NCBI RefSeq assembly: GCF_003816055.1
Contig: NZ_CP033906.1
Coordinates: forward strand, 3,162,001 to 3,226,000
Direction: 5' to 3'
Length of the DNA stretch: 64,000 nucleotides
DNA from: Bacillus sp. FJAT-42376
GTDB taxonomy: Bacteria > Bacillota > Bacilli > Bacillales > Bacillaceae
The notes under the pieces are model-generated. The model saw nothing but the letters and a program-made list of their open reading frames with translations. It was not told the origin of the DNA and did no database searches. Within the stretch, counting starts at the first letter, position 1; each line of letters starts with the position of its first letter. Positions 1 to 9,636 of this stretch are shown piece after piece. The position numbers and the translations under genes were made by a program.

Positions 1-444
1 AAAACGGCCCGATATTTAGAGGCAGCATTGGAATCTGAAGGAGCGAATGTTATATCGACAAGAAGCTCTGATTTATACATCAGCCTTCAATCAAGAGTTC
101 GCACTTCCCATCTCAGGGCAGCCGATGCCTTTATCAGCCTTCATTATGACAGCAGTTCCAGCCAGACAGTAAGAGGCATGACGGTTTACTATTACCATAC
201 ACCCGGCCGCAGCTTAGCAGCGGAGGTCAATGACGGACTGATCCGCAGCACCGCCTCTAAAAACCGGGGTGTCCGATTCGGAGATTATCATGTGATCCGT
301 GAGAACACGAGACCGGCTATTCTGATCGAGCTTGGTTATCTGAGCAGTGTGACAGATGAAATGACCGTAAACTCAAATTCCTTTCAGCAGAGCGCAGTGA
401 GAGGGATTACCGAAGGTCTTAATAAGTATTTCAGTCATGAATAG
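1..444 (+). CDS. yrvJ: N-acetylmuramoyl-L-alanine amidase (Amidase_3), C-terminal part
   Basis: The reading frame is open from the first base, so only the last 147 residues of the protein are present. They match the catalytic half of zinc-dependent Amidase_3 enzymes, which cut the amide bond between muramic acid and the stem peptide in the cell wall. The visible signs are FISLHYD, whose His (about residue 48 of the fragment) is a zinc ligand, and PAILIELGYLS, whose Glu is the family's catalytic residue. In B. subtilis the gene beside dtd is yrvJ, an SH3-domain amidase; the symbol rests on that position, because the N-terminal domains lie outside the window. The gene converges on dtd and shares a hairpin terminator with it. 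Confidence 0.88.
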   Translation, partial: KTARYLEAALESEGANVISTRSSDLYISLQSRVRTSHLRAADAFISLHYDSSSSQTVRGMTVYYYHTPGRSLAAEVNDGLIRSTASKNRGVRFGDYHVIRENTRPAILIELGYLSSVTDEMTVNSNSFQQSAVRGITEGLNKYFSHE

Positions 445-490
445 GCTTGGCTTTTTAACGGTCCGGGAGCTCTTTCCTGCAGAAAATCAT

Positions 491-522
491 AAAAAAGGAA
501 GCCGTGTACGGCTTCCTTTTTT
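491..522. terminator. Bidirectional intrinsic terminator between yrvJ and dtd
   Basis: The stem GGAAGCCG/CGGCTTCC (497-504 and 509-516) has a 4-nt loop. A six-A run lies on the left and a T run on the right, so it can end transcription of both convergent genes. Confidence 0.85.
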
Positions 523-523
523 G

Positions 524-976
524 CTATTTCCCCCGGTCAGCACTATCGATAATCAGGGTGACGGGACCTTCGTTAATGAGTGAGACATCCATCATTGAAC
601 CGAATACGCCTGTTTCAACCGTTAAACCGGACTTGCGGAGTTCCTGATTGAATTTCTCGTACAGGGGCTCTGCAGCATCTGGTTTAGCAGCACCCATAAA
701 ATTGGGCCTTCTACCCTTTCGGCATTCTCCGTAAAGGGTAAACTGCGAAACAGAAAGCACCTCCCCTTTTTCATCAAGAATCGAACGGTTCATTTTTCCG
801 GATTCATCCTCAAAAATCCGGAGATTGGCAAGTTTTTCAGCCAAATACACAGCGTCCTGTTCCGCATCATCATGTGTTACTCCTACGAGAACCATGATTC
901 CCCGGCCTATTTTTCCGGCCGTGCTCCCGCTTACTGTCACTTCCGCTTCTTTTACCCGCTGAAGAACAATTTTCAT
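524..976 (-). CDS. dtd: D-aminoacyl-tRNA deacylase
   Basis: The 150-aa product has the full family length. Dtd hydrolyses D-amino acids (and mischarged glycine) from tRNA in the cytoplasm as a homodimer. The two family signatures are visible: [11 protein letters not shown] around residue 76 and, near the C-terminus, [10 protein letters not shown], a one-residue variant of the usual N-x-GPVT motif. The gene follows relA by 17 bp in the same direction, the same order as in B. subtilis (relA-dtd), so the two are probably cotranscribed. The ATG at 976 is preceded by GTGAGGG. Confidence 0.96.
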   Translation of the reverse strand: MKIVLQRVKEAEVTVSGSTAGKIGRGIMVLVGVTHDDAEQDAVYLAEKLANLRIFEDESGKMNRSILDEKGEVLSVSQFTLYGECRKGRRPNFMGAAKPDAAEPLYEKFNQELRKSGLTVETGVFGSMMDVSLINEGPVTLIIDSADRGK

Positions 977-993
977 TGAAAAAGACCCTCACT

Positions 994-3192
994 TTAGTTC
1001 ATCAATCTTCTCACAGAATAAATATCCGATATTTGTTTAATTCGTTCAACCACTTTATGCAAATGGTTTATATTCGCTATCGATAGGGCCATATGAATCG
1101 TGGCTACCTTATTCCTGTCCGACTTTCCGGAAACAGAAGAGATATTGGTTTTCGTTTCATTCACTGCCTGAAGGACCTCGTTCAGAAGGCCTCTCCGGTC
1201 GTAGCCCATGATTTCTATTTCTACATTGTATTCTTTTCTGCCGTCGAGCTGATGCTCCCATTCGACTGGGATGAGGCGATCTTTCGCATCATCCGCCTGG
1301 ATGTTCGTGCAATCATCACGATGGACAGAAACGCCGCGTCCCTTCGTAATAAAGCCGACAATTTCATCCCCTGGCACCGGATTGCAGCATTTCGAAAGCC
1401 TGATTAAAAGATTGTCGATTCCTTTTACTCTTACACCCGCATCCCGTTTCTTCGGAGATGGATATTGTTTTGTTTCCGTCACAATTTCCTCAACCGCTTT
1501 TTCCTGTTCTTCCAGATCACGCTTTTTCCGCCATTTTTCAGTCAGCCGGTTGGCTACCTGCAAAGCGGTTATCCCGTTGTATCCCACGGCTGCGAACATG
1601 TCTTCATCGTTGGCAAAGTTGAACTTTTCGTATACTCTTTTTACGTTATCGGAAGCAAGGATCTCTTTTAGATCAAAATCCATGTTTTTGATCTCTTTTT
1701 CAACCCATTCCTTCCCCTTCTCAACATTCTCTTCCCGGCGCTGCTTTTTGAAAAACTGTCTGATTTTGTTTTTAGCCTGGGAGGTTTGGGCAAGTTTAAG
1801 CCAGTCCTGACTTGGCCCATATGAATGCTTAGATGTCAGAATTTCAATGATATCTCCTGTTTTCAGCTTATAATCCAGCGTCACCATTTTTCCGTTTACC
1901 TTCGCACCGATCGTCTTATTCCCGATCTCCGAATGAATGCGATAGGAAAAATCGATTGGGACAGATCCTGACGGCAATTCAATGACATCGCCTTTTGGTG
2001 TAAAAACAAACACCATATCGGAAAACAGATCAATTTTAAGAGATTCCATGAATTCTTCTGCATTCGTTGATTCATTTTGAAATTCAAGAATTTCTCTGAA
2101 CCAAGTTAATTTCTTCTCAAGAGAAGCGTGGTCGTCCAGTTCTTTTCCTTCTTTATAAGCCCAGTGAGCAGCAATCCCGTATTCAGCAATGTGATGCATA
2201 TCCATTGTGCGGATCTGCACTTCCAGCGGATCCCCTTTAGGACCGATTACCGTCGTGTGGAGGGACTGATACATATTTGGCTTAGGCATAGCAATATAAT
2301 CTTTAAACCGTCCAGGCATCGGTTTCCAGCATGTGTGAATAATTCCAAGAACGGCGTAGCAGTCTTTAATGCTGTTTACAACAATTCTGACCGCAAGCAG
2401 ATCATAAATTTCATTAAACTGCTTATTTTGAAGAACCATTTTTTTATAGATACTGTAAATGTGCTTCGGACGGCCTGAGAATTCCGCCTGGATTTGCACT
2501 TCCTCCACACTGTTCTTCACATCATGGATGACCTCATCCAGATACTCTTCACGCTCAGCACGCTTTTTCTTCATTAAATTAACAATTCTATAGTACTGCT
2601 GAGGGTTTAAGTATCGGAGAGCCGTGTCCTCAAGCTCCCATTTAATTTTTGAAATCCCGAGTCTGTGTGCAAGAGGCGCGAAAATCTCAAGCGTTTCATT
2701 CGAAATTCTCCGCTGCTTTTCTTGAGGAAGATGCTTGAGAGTCCTCATATTATGGAGCCTGTCGGCCAGTTTAATCAAAATGACCCGGATATCCTGAGCC
2801 ATTGCGACAAACATTTTCCGATGATTCTCCGCCTGCTGCTCCTCATGGGATTTATATTTAATCTTTCCGAGCTTTGTCACCCCGTCCACAAGCATCGCGA
2901 CTTCATCACTGAATGCCTTGCGGATATCATCCAGGGTAACATCTGTATCTTCCACTACGTCATGCAAAAAACCGCCGGCTATTGTAGATGGATCCATATC
3001 AAGATCTACTAGTATGCCCGCAACTTGAATAGGGTGGATAATATACGGTTCACCGGATTTGCGGTATTGCTCTCGATGAGCTTCTTCTGCAAAATCGTAC
3101 GCTTTCCGGATAAAATCAAGATTGTCATCAGCCAGATACCGCTTTGCCCGTTCAATTACCTGTTCAGCGGTTAGGACTTGTTCATTCGCCAT
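994..3192 (-). CDS. relA: Bifunctional (p)ppGpp synthetase/hydrolase RelA
   Basis: The 732-aa long RSH protein makes and degrades the alarmone (p)ppGpp in response to uncharged tRNA on stalled ribosomes. Domains in order are: HD hydrolase (HDVVEDT, with the HD pair at residues 77-78), the synthetase domain, a TGS domain near residues 390-450 (MVFVFTPKGDVIELP), a zinc-finger region with CCNPVPGD, and a C-terminal ACT domain (about 655-730). The intact HD motif indicates that both activities are kept, as expected where one long RSH serves the cell. AAAAAAGGTGATCTC precedes the ATG. It has its own likely promoter upstream and dtd directly downstream. Confidence 0.98.
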   Translation of the reverse strand: MANEQVLTAEQVIERAKRYLADDNLDFIRKAYDFAEEAHREQYRKSGEPYIIHPIQVAGILVDLDMDPSTIAGGFLHDVVEDTDVTLDDIRKAFSDEVAMLVDGVTKLGKIKYKSHEEQQAENHRKMFVAMAQDIRVILIKLADRLHNMRTLKHLPQEKQRRISNETLEIFAPLAHRLGISKIKWELEDTALRYLNPQQYYRIVNLMKKKRAEREEYLDEVIHDVKNSVEEVQIQAEFSGRPKHIYSIYKKMVLQNKQFNEIYDLLAVRIVVNSIKDCYAVLGIIHTCWKPMPGRFKDYIAMPKPNMYQSLHTTVIGPKGDPLEVQIRTMDMHHIAEYGIAAHWAYKEGKELDDHASLEKKLTWFREILEFQNESTNAEEFMESLKIDLFSDMVFVFTPKGDVIELPSGSVPIDFSYRIHSEIGNKTIGAKVNGKMVTLDYKLKTGDIIEILTSKHSYGPSQDWLKLAQTSQAKNKIRQFFKKQRREENVEKGKEWVEKEIKNMDFDLKEILASDNVKRVYEKFNFANDEDMFAAVGYNGITALQVANRLTEKWRKKRDLEEQEKAVEEIVTETKQYPSPKKRDAGVRVKGIDNLLIRLSKCCNPVPGDEIVGFITKGRGVSVHRDDCTNIQADDAKDRLIPVEWEHQLDGRKEYNVEIEIMGYDRRGLLNEVLQAVNETKTNISSVSGKSDRNKVATIHMALSIANINHLHKVVERIKQISDIYSVRRLMN

Positions 3193-3228
3193 GAGATCAC
3201 CTTTTTTGAAGAAAACTTTATTGTACCT

Positions 3229-3257
3229 ATTATCATGAAAAAAAAGGGTTCTGTAAA
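3229..3257 (-). promoter_or_regulatory. Likely sigma-A promoter of relA
   Basis: On the minus strand TTTACA (3252-3257) and GATAAT (3229-3234) are separated by exactly 17 bp, and the -10 box lies about 35 bp before the relA start. Each hexamer differs from consensus at one position. No transcript evidence is available. Confidence 0.5.
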
Positions 3258-3480
3258 GGGATAGGGAAATAATTCGAATTTAACAGAAAGCGCGGTCGGA
3301 TAAAGAAAAAACATAAGCAAGCGATACGAAGGGGATGATGGCGCTTACATAAAAATCCGGTTACCCATCATTTCCCGTAAATTATTTTACCTCCTTTTCC
3401 GGGAAAGCAGGTTAGAACCGGAATAAAATGCAAGCAGGGAGGATTCGCGCAGCGTGCATCCTTCCTTTTTCTCATCTTAT
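3258..3480. other. Intergenic region apt-relA, no gene seen
   Basis: There is no open frame with a ribosome binding site here. A stretch near 3341-3354 resembles a catabolite-response element with a mismatch, but it is far from any plausible regulated start, so nothing is called. Confidence 0.4.
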
Positions 3481-3512
3481 AAAAAAACCGGCCGAAGACG
3501 GCCAGTTTTTTA
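3481..3512 (-). terminator. Intrinsic terminator of apt
   Basis: On the minus strand the stem GGCCG/CGGCC with loop TCTT is followed by a seven-T run, starting 8 bp after the apt stop codon. Confidence 0.85.
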
Positions 3513-3519
3513 TCAGCAA

Positions 3520-4032
3520 TTAATATTGCATTAACGTCATTACATCGTAGCCATCCAGTTTTTTTCTTCCGTCAAGATACGAAAGCTCAATTAGGAAGGC
3601 CATTCCGGCAACAACGCCGCCAAGCTCTTCAACAAGCTTGATTGTCGCTTCAATCGTTCCGCCTGTAGCAAGCAAATCGTCTGTGATCAGAACCCTTTGC
3701 CCGGGAAGAATTGCGTCTTTGTGAATCGTCAGGACATCTTTGCCATATTCAAGACCGTAATCCACCTTTATGACTTCACGGGGAAGCTTGCCTTCTTTTC
3801 GCACAGGCGCGAAACCGACTTCAAGTGCATATGCAACCGGGCAGCCGATAATAAATCCGCGTGCCTCCGGACCCACAACGAGGTCAATTTGCTTTTCACG
3901 GGCAAATTCAACAATTTGATCCGTCGCATATTTATAGACTTCGCCTTTATCCATTAATGTTGTAATGTCTTTAAACCGGATTCCAGGCTTCGGATAATCC
4001 TCGACGATCGTGACATATTGTTTTAAATCCAT
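3520..4032 (-). CDS. apt: Adenine phosphoribosyltransferase
   Basis: The 170-aa enzyme salvages adenine by joining it to PRPP to form AMP. The PRPP-binding loop [13 protein letters not shown] (about 119-131) and VVGPEARGF are typical of Apt. A longer frame extends upstream to 4182, but the family starts at MDLKQYV and GAGGAGG lies 9 bp before this ATG, so the start at 4032 is used. It follows recJ by 16 bp and ends at its own terminator, the recJ-apt arrangement of Bacillus. Confidence 0.97.
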   Translation of the reverse strand: MDLKQYVTIVEDYPKPGIRFKDITTLMDKGEVYKYATDQIVEFAREKQIDLVVGPEARGFIIGCPVAYALEVGFAPVRKEGKLPREVIKVDYGLEYGKDVLTIHKDAILPGQRVLITDDLLATGGTIEATIKLVEELGGVVAGMAFLIELSYLDGRKKLDGYDVMTLMQY

Positions 4033-4048
4033 CTTTCGTTTTTCCTCC

Positions 4049-6403
4049 TCAAACTTGAACAGGCTTAGACGCTTTATTGAGTTGCTCATCAAACCAATCC
4101 AGAAGCTCCCGGTATGACGAATACAGCAGCCTGTTTTCCAGCTCCATTTGATCTTTTTTCTGTTTATAAGCAAGTGATTCACTTAAATCGCGTTTGCCGC
4201 CATTTTTGTTAATTGAAATCAGACCATTGTTTATTGTAACAAAATCCAGCTCAAAAAACACCTTTGACATAAAATCAATTGTATCAGACGTCCATCCTTT
4301 ATGTTTGGCAAGCTCTGCACCGTGGCGGTTTATATCAAATTGCTCTCTTTTCAGGAGAAATCCGTAAAACCACTTAAAGTGCTCTCTCGTCGGAATGGTA
4401 GAAAAGAAATGGTCTTCTGTCTGATGGAAGAAAACGTATATTCTTTCCGGCTCTGCCTGATTAAACAGGGAAGCAAAAATATCCATGTTATCCGGCACGT
4501 CCATAAAAACGGCGTAGCGTCCCTGAAGATTGGTCTGTGAAGCCTGTTCAGGCGATTCAATATAAAGACACTCACCGGAAATCCCCTGCTGCATAAGCTG
4601 TTCCGCCGTTTCTTTTTTAAAGGCAATCAGCCGTTTTTTCTCTGATGGGATCCGTTCAAGAATCTGCTTCACCTGGCGTGTTCCCCTGTGATCAAACAGC
4701 TGCCAACCTTTAACCGCCGCATCCTGAAGCATAAACTGGGGTTTGCGGAAGTTATTCCATTCGTTTACAGAGAGCTGGCCGACTACTGACACTTTAGAAA
4801 CCGGCGAAATTTCATCATGCAAATGTCCAAACCCGAATCCTACACAGTCGAGCTGGGTTTCATCCTGCTCAAGAGTCAGTTTAAGATGATTTTGATTGGA
4901 ACCGATTTTCCTCATTCCTGAGACAGACAGATCCTCGATCATCACAACCGGTTTTGGATTATGCATTCCGAAAGGAGCGAGGAGATTCATTTCCTCAATA
5001 GAGGAAAGTGTCACTTCGTCAAGCCTGCAGGACAAATCGACTTTCGTCAGCGGTACAAAATCCTCTTCCTTCAGCTGATTCTTTGCGAGAGCATTCATCC
5101 GTTCTCTCAGTTCATCGATATCATCCGCTGCCAGAGTCATTCCCGCAGCCATCGGATGTCCGCCAAAATGGGGCAGGAGCTCCCTGCATTCGGATAGGTT
5201 TTTGAATAAATCGAAACCCGGGATACTCCTGGCAGACCCTTTCGCTTTTACCCCTTCCTCGTCTAAACACAGGATGATGGTCGGACGGTAAAATTTTTCA
5301 ACGATTTTTGATGCAACGATTCCCACTACACCTGGATTCCATCCGCTGTTCGCGAGAACAAGAACAGGGTATTCTTCAGGCGGGTAGAGCGATTCTGTCA
5401 TTTCAATCGCTTCCCGTGCAATATCCTGCACAATTTTTTGTCTTTCACGGTTCAAGCTGTCTATGTCCGCAGCAAGTTCTGCTGCCCGAGCCGAATCAGC
5501 CGTTCTCAGGCACTCCACAGCCGGATCGGCTGACTGAAGTCTTCCGACTGCGTTAATTCTGGGCGCAATCGCAAAGCCGATCGTTTCTTCTGTAAGCTCG
5601 CCTTCTTTTGAGGAAGCCTGCTGGAGCAAAGCTTTTATCCCGGGCCTGCCTGTCCTTTTCAACCGTTCAATGCCTCTTGAAGCAATCAATCTGTTTTCAC
5701 CGTGGAGAGATACTAAATCAGCAATTGTACCAATCGCAGCAAGTTCAAGAAGGGAGTCCTGAACAGTCCCGAGAAGAGCATGGGAAACCTTCAGTGCTAC
5801 CCCCACACCCGCCAGTTCTTTAAATGGATACAAACTGCCGGGAAGTTTCGGATGAACAATAGAGATTGCATCGGGAAGCACAGGACCTGCTTCATGATGA
5901 TCCGTTATAATTAAATCCAGACCGATTTCTTTCGCATAATCGGCTTCTTCTGCAGCTGAGATCCCGGTATCCACTGTTATAATCAGCGACACTCCCGTCT
6001 CCTTTAGCTTCAGAAAGGCCGCTTTATTCGGCCCATACCCTTCTGTAAAACGGTTCGGGATATAGAAATCAGCGTCTGCCCCAATCTGATGCAGCGTTTC
6101 AAGCATGACAACTGTCGACGTAACTCCATCTGCATCATAATCCCCATATACACAAATCTTTTCATGAGAATCCACTGCTTTTTTTATCCGGGCAACAGCC
6201 GAGTCCATTCCGTTCATTAAAAAAGGATCATGAAAATCCTGCTGATCCATATATAAAAATGCTTTAGCAGCTTCTGGCTCTTCAATGCCCCTGTTTACGA
6301 GCAAAGACGCAACCAGCAGCGTTATATTCAAGCTCTCCGCCAGTCTTTCTGCTTTAGCGGCATCTGCTCCTGTAACGGACCATCGGGCTTTAGGTTTTAA
6401 CAT
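4049..6403 (-). CDS. recJ: Single-stranded-DNA-specific exonuclease RecJ
   Basis: The 784-aa protein is a 5'-3' single-strand exonuclease for recombination and repair. The DHH-family metal motifs are visible: VYGDYDADG (about 85-93) and TDHH (about 167-170), then the DHHA1 motif FGGHPMAAG (near 435). A long C-terminal extension typical of Bacillus RecJ follows (total about 785 residues). The start at 6403 follows GAGGGGTG by 5 nt; the frame could extend five codons to a TTG without a site. In B. subtilis the neighbour on this side would be yrvD; here two small genes and a 23.5-kb glycan locus intervene. Confidence 0.96.
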   Translation of the reverse strand: MLKPKARWSVTGADAAKAERLAESLNITLLVASLLVNRGIEEPEAAKAFLYMDQQDFHDPFLMNGMDSAVARIKKAVDSHEKICVYGDYDADGVTSTVVMLETLHQIGADADFYIPNRFTEGYGPNKAAFLKLKETGVSLIITVDTGISAAEEADYAKEIGLDLIITDHHEAGPVLPDAISIVHPKLPGSLYPFKELAGVGVALKVSHALLGTVQDSLLELAAIGTIADLVSLHGENRLIASRGIERLKRTGRPGIKALLQQASSKEGELTEETIGFAIAPRINAVGRLQSADPAVECLRTADSARAAELAADIDSLNRERQKIVQDIAREAIEMTESLYPPEEYPVLVLANSGWNPGVVGIVASKIVEKFYRPTIILCLDEEGVKAKGSARSIPGFDLFKNLSECRELLPHFGGHPMAAGMTLAADDIDELRERMNALAKNQLKEEDFVPLTKVDLSCRLDEVTLSSIEEMNLLAPFGMHNPKPVVMIEDLSVSGMRKIGSNQNHLKLTLEQDETQLDCVGFGFGHLHDEISPVSKVSVVGQLSVNEWNNFRKPQFMLQDAAVKGWQLFDHRGTRQVKQILERIPSEKKRLIAFKKETAEQLMQQGISGECLYIESPEQASQTNLQGRYAVFMDVPDNMDIFASLFNQAEPERIYVFFHQTEDHFFSTIPTREHFKWFYGFLLKREQFDINRHGAELAKHKGWTSDTIDFMSKVFFELDFVTINNGLISINKNGGKRDLSESLAYKQKKDQMELENRLLYSSYRELLDWFDEQLNKASKPVQV

Positions 6404-6521
6404 TTCTTCACCCCTCAATCATTCTATTATACTTTAGCCGGCACCTTGTTTCAAACAGGTGATGGATCAGACCAAACCACCGAATGAATGCAGATTCAAT
6501 AGAAAATAAGATGGCTTCAAG

Positions 6522-6546
6522 ATAAAGAGGGTGACCAAAGTCACCC
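6522..6546 (-). terminator. Terminator after the tautomerase gene
   Basis: On the minus strand the stem GGGTGAC/GTCACCC with a TTTG loop is followed by a weak T-rich tail (CTCTTTATC), just after the stop codon at 6555. Confidence 0.6.
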
Positions 6547-6554
6547 CCCATCCT

Positions 6555-6944
6555 TTATAAATCTCCTGTTAAAAATTGTGCCTTACCGTTTCCGAAGCTC
6601 CAGTCGGCATCGCTGTTGATTGTGATAGAAACCATTACGTCCTGCGGATCAATTCCGCAGCGGTCTTTTAAATGCTGAACAAGCAGCGCATAAAATTTTT
6701 TCTTTTGTTCCTCCGAACGCGGACGGCTGGTCATGGAAATCATCACTACATGGTTTGTCCGCTCAAATCCAAGCCCTGTGTCCTGGATGACCATTTCATG
6801 TTCTGCATGCTGATGGACAATTTGATAGCGGTCCCGTTCCGGCACTTCAAATGCGGCCACCATGGCTTCATGTGCCGCATCCAGCAAAGTCTGCAGCTCT
6901 TCTTTTGTTCTTCCTTTTATTACATCAAAACGAAGAAGGGGCAT
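6555..6944 (-). CDS. Tautomerase family protein (YusQ/YrdN type)
   Basis: The 129-aa protein starts MPLLRFDV. After removal of Met, Pro1 would be the catalytic base of the 4-oxalocrotonate tautomerase/MIF superfamily. The length and the segments [12 protein letters not shown] and [15 protein letters not shown] match the longer two-unit tautomerases found in Bacillus (Pfam Tautomerase_2). The substrate is unknown. GGAGG precedes the ATG by 8 nt. It has its own terminator and is separated from recJ by 151 bp, so it is probably transcribed alone. Confidence 0.85.
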   Translation of the reverse strand: MPLLRFDVIKGRTKEELQTLLDAAHEAMVAAFEVPERDRYQIVHQHAEHEMVIQDTGLGFERTNHVVMISMTSRPRSEEQKKKFYALLVQHLKDRCGIDPQDVMVSITINSDADWSFGNGKAQFLTGDL

Positions 6945-7037
6945 ATGATAACCTCCTAAACGATTAGAATGATTCTACCATATCACCACACATCCCGACG
7001 GGCAATTGTAAAGTCTGCTGCGTGCCTTTATTTTCTT

Positions 7038-7571
7038 TCAGGCTTTCTCAAAAACCAGCTGCTCTCCGTTTTTTGCCCTCCCCGCTTTCCTGCCTTTGTA
7101 GCCCCTTTTTACTAGCTGTCCTGTTAACACACGGATATAGAAGCCGTGAGAGACTGCGAGTATATGCCGGAAACCCAGGACTTCCGCTTCCGAAATCCAC
7201 TGATTTGCCCGCTCAGCCGTTTGTTTTCTAGTTTCACTTTGAGATGGAAGGGAGAATAGCCAGCTGAGTCTTCCCATCATCATCCAGACATGGAAAGGCA
7301 GTTTACCTTTTATATCGGTAAATGGTGCAATAGGAATTTCCCTAAGTAAAGGGGTTATAACAGGAACGCCATATAAATGCTCAGCTGTCTGACTGGCTCT
7401 CACTAAATCACTCGAATAGCAGGCATCCCAGTCAGAATCTTCAGCGGCCTGTAGAATTTTTGAAATGGAAGAGGTATCATACTGAACACACCAGCTGCGG
7501 AATTCCTCAGGGGTCATCATTTTTTTATACGGGCAGTCTACTCTATAGTGCCTGACAATGGTTATTTTCAT
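7038..7571 (-). CDS. Histidine phosphatase family protein
   Basis: The 177-aa protein has the phosphoglycerate-mutase-like fold. IVRHYRVD near the N-terminus carries the Arg-His pair whose His is phosphorylated, although the usual RHGE/RHAE tetrad is RHYR here. SSDLVRASQTAEHL supplies the second arginine region and AVSHGFYIRV the second histidine. The substrate cannot be inferred. The start at 7571 is chosen because GGAGAAGGATGAA precedes it and the conserved beta strand begins at once; the frame runs 12 codons further. The hairpin at 7658-7681 separates it from the sugar operon, so it is probably not part of the glycan locus. Confidence 0.82.
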   Translation of the reverse strand: MKITIVRHYRVDCPYKKMMTPEEFRSWCVQYDTSSISKILQAAEDSDWDACYSSDLVRASQTAEHLYGVPVITPLLREIPIAPFTDIKGKLPFHVWMMMGRLSWLFSLPSQSETRKQTAERANQWISEAEVLGFRHILAVSHGFYIRVLTGQLVKRGYKGRKAGRAKNGEQLVFEKA

Positions 7572-7649
7572 TTCATCCTTCTCCTGAGTTTTCTCATTTT
7601 CTTTCATTTTACCAGAATTGGAAAAAAAGAACCTGTCACGCTGTCTGCA

Positions 7650-7681
7650 AACAAAAGAGGCTGACCTGGTTCAGTCAGCCT
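7650..7681 (-). terminator. Terminator at the end of the amino-sugar operon
   Basis: On the minus strand the 8-bp perfect stem AGGCTGAC/GTCAGCCT (7658-7681) is followed by CTTTTGTTTG. The ROK kinase stop codon lies inside the stem, so this marks the end of the long operon starting near 17.1 kb. Confidence 0.78.
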
Positions 7682-8576
7682 GAAGTGTATGAAGGAGCTT
7701 TAAACCGGCACCTTGTACTCCTGCCGCCTCTTTTAGCATACTTGAAGAGATTCGGTTAGACAGCGGCTCTTTTCTTAAGGAGCGGTATTCATCCACGCAC
7801 TTGCATATTTCCTCAAGAAGACGGCGGTTGCGGTTGATTACCCCTCCTCCCATTACAATGCGGTGAGGATCGATGGTGCAAATGATCGAATAGACCGCTC
7901 TTGCCAGTCTTCTGATCATGTTTATCGTTTCGATGGATTTTGCGCCTGCCAATAAGGAGTCAAACAACTCCTGCTGCGCCTTGCTTTTCGTGAATTCAGC
8001 AACAGTTTGGCTGATGGCGGAACCTGAAGCCAGCTCTTCAAGCGTCCTGCGGACAATCGCACCGTCGACATGCTCTTCCTGCTCTATATTCATCCCAATT
8101 TCCCCGGCCATGCCCGCTCCCCGGAAAAAATCCCCCTGATGGATAATGCTGCAGGCGATGCCGGTGCTGACAGTCAAAAATACGAACGTCTCCTGTTCGT
8201 CAGCTCCACCGTGCACCCACTCTGCATAAGCTGCCATGCATACATCATTTTCGAGAATGATTCTTTTGCCAAAGTCAGACTTCAGTCTTTCTGCAAGAGG
8301 AAAATTCCGCCAGGGAAGATTGTTTGAAAAAACAGCGATTCCCTGCTCCCTGTCTACCATTCCAGGTGTCCCGGCTCCTATTCCTTCTATTTGATTTAGC
8401 GGGATCCCTGAGCTCCTGAGCACCTTGTGAATGCATTCCTTAACCCTGCCATACATTGACTCTTCACTTACAGAAGAAGAAGGCACCACTGATACGGATG
8501 CCGTTTTGCCGGAATCGTCGACCACGCCAGCCGCTATCTTGGTGCCTCCTATATCCAGCCCAATCGCATATGTCAT
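7671..8576 (-). CDS. ROK-family sugar kinase, zinc motif absent
   Basis: The 301-aa protein is a cytoplasmic ROK kinase: AIGLDIGGTKIAAG is the N-terminal phosphate-binding motif, ENDVCMAAYAE (about 107-117) carries the catalytic Asp, and IVMGGGVI the late glycine motif. In most ROK proteins a C-x-C-G-x-x-G-C motif following GH binds structural zinc. Here the region EIGMNIEQEEHVDG has no cysteines and a Met in the His position, so zinc binding is probably lost. It is the last gene of the operon, 11 bp after the sugar isomerase. It is inferred to phosphorylate the hexose or hexosamine released by the pathway. A ROK repressor is unlikely because there is no N-terminal DNA-binding domain. Confidence 0.85.
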   Translation of the reverse strand: MTYAIGLDIGGTKIAAGVVDDSGKTASVSVVPSSSVSEESMYGRVKECIHKVLRSSGIPLNQIEGIGAGTPGMVDREQGIAVFSNNLPWRNFPLAERLKSDFGKRIILENDVCMAAYAEWVHGGADEQETFVFLTVSTGIACSIIHQGDFFRGAGMAGEIGMNIEQEEHVDGAIVRRTLEELASGSAISQTVAEFTKSKAQQELFDSLLAGAKSIETINMIRRLARAVYSIICTIDPHRIVMGGGVINRNRRLLEEICKCVDEYRSLRKEPLSNRISSSMLKEAAGVQGAGLKLLHTLQAD

Positions 8577-8587
8577 TTATTTCCTCC

Positions 8588-9625
8588 TCACCTCATCGGG
8601 ATATTGACAACCTGGGTTAAGTTCTTGGGAAGATCCGGATTTAATCCCAACCATTCTGCCCGGAAGAACGCTATTTTTTGGACATATGGCATAGCCAGAA
8701 CGAGGTGATGTTCGGTCGTGCCATTTGGCAGCAGAAAAGCATCGGTTACTTTTTCCTGATTTTTTTCAGAAAGCTCTGGTCCGATATAGTAAACGGATGC
8801 CCCAAGTCTTCGGCAATCCTCAAGCAATGGCACATCATAGTCCACTGTGGCAGATGACCCGATGAGAACTATAGCAGTCCTGCTGTCTGCTATTGATATG
8901 GGTCCATGCCTGAATTCGAGGGAGCAGTAGCTCTCACAGTGTGTCTGGGTCATTTCCTTCAATTTCAGCGTTGCTTCTTTAGCCAGGCCATTATACATCC
9001 CGCTGCCTAAGTAGATGACCTTTTCCCGCGTTTGATCTTCAGATAATCCCTTCACTTTTTCCGATTGCAATAAAGCTTCTTCCATTTTATGCGGCACTGC
9101 GTCAAGTTCATTCCAAGCCTGTGCTGAGCCGGCCATTTTGGCACTGTACAGCTGAAGGGAGAAAAGCATGGCTGAGAAGCTTTGAGTCATTACGACGCTT
9201 TTTTCATTGATATGAGAGAGGACAATCGCTTCATTGCAAATCGTGCACAGGGGGGATTGCTCATTGCACGTAACGGCCAAAGAAGAAACATTGGCCCATT
9301 CCCCGACTCTTTTTATTGCTTCTACTGCTTCAGTCGTCGTTCCGGATCTCGAAATGATGATGATTTTGTAATTTGAACCTTTCGCTATGGCTTCATCCGG
9401 ACAGAGAATCAATTCTGACGCAGGGACTGCAGCAGCAGGTTTTCCGGTTATTTTCTGATAGTATTTTGCTGCACTGCACGCCAGGTAATAGGACGTACCG
9501 CAGCCGGTAAAAAGGAGAATGGTATCCTTTTTAACAGGTTCAAAAACCTTCTCTTCTAACATTTGCAGCGTTTTTTGCATAACGGATGGCTGATCATTGA
9601 TTTCATTCCATGTATAGCGCTCCAT
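8588..9625 (-). CDS. SIS-domain sugar isomerase/deaminase (AgaS/GlmS-C-like)
   Basis: The 345-aa protein contains two SIS domains. FTGCGTSYYLA and SRSGTTTEAVEA bind the sugar phosphate, and SLEFRHGP is the hallmark of the GlmS isomerase half and of AgaS-type amino-sugar-6-phosphate deaminases. No N-terminal glutaminase domain is present, so it is not GlmS itself. In AgaS pathways such enzymes convert galactosamine-6-phosphate to tagatose-6-phosphate. Here it sits directly before a ROK kinase and after a PfkB kinase and an aldolase, which fits. The start at 9625 follows GGAGGG by 4 nt. The exact sugar isomer is not determined by sequence. Confidence 0.85.
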   Translation of the reverse strand: MERYTWNEINDQPSVMQKTLQMLEEKVFEPVKKDTILLFTGCGTSYYLACSAAKYYQKITGKPAAAVPASELILCPDEAIAKGSNYKIIIISRSGTTTEAVEAIKRVGEWANVSSLAVTCNEQSPLCTICNEAIVLSHINEKSVVMTQSFSAMLFSLQLYSAKMAGSAQAWNELDAVPHKMEEALLQSEKVKGLSEDQTREKVIYLGSGMYNGLAKEATLKLKEMTQTHCESYCSLEFRHGPISIADSRTAIVLIGSSATVDYDVPLLEDCRRLGASVYYIGPELSEKNQEKVTDAFLLPNGTTEHHLVLAMPYVQKIAFFRAEWLGLNPDLPKNLTQVVNIPMR

Positions 9626-9636
9626 ATTTCCCTCCA

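Noticed and set aside
1093..3012. Long + strand frames opposite relA
   Set aside because: Antisense frames over a complete conserved gene, without ribosome sites or recognisable motifs.
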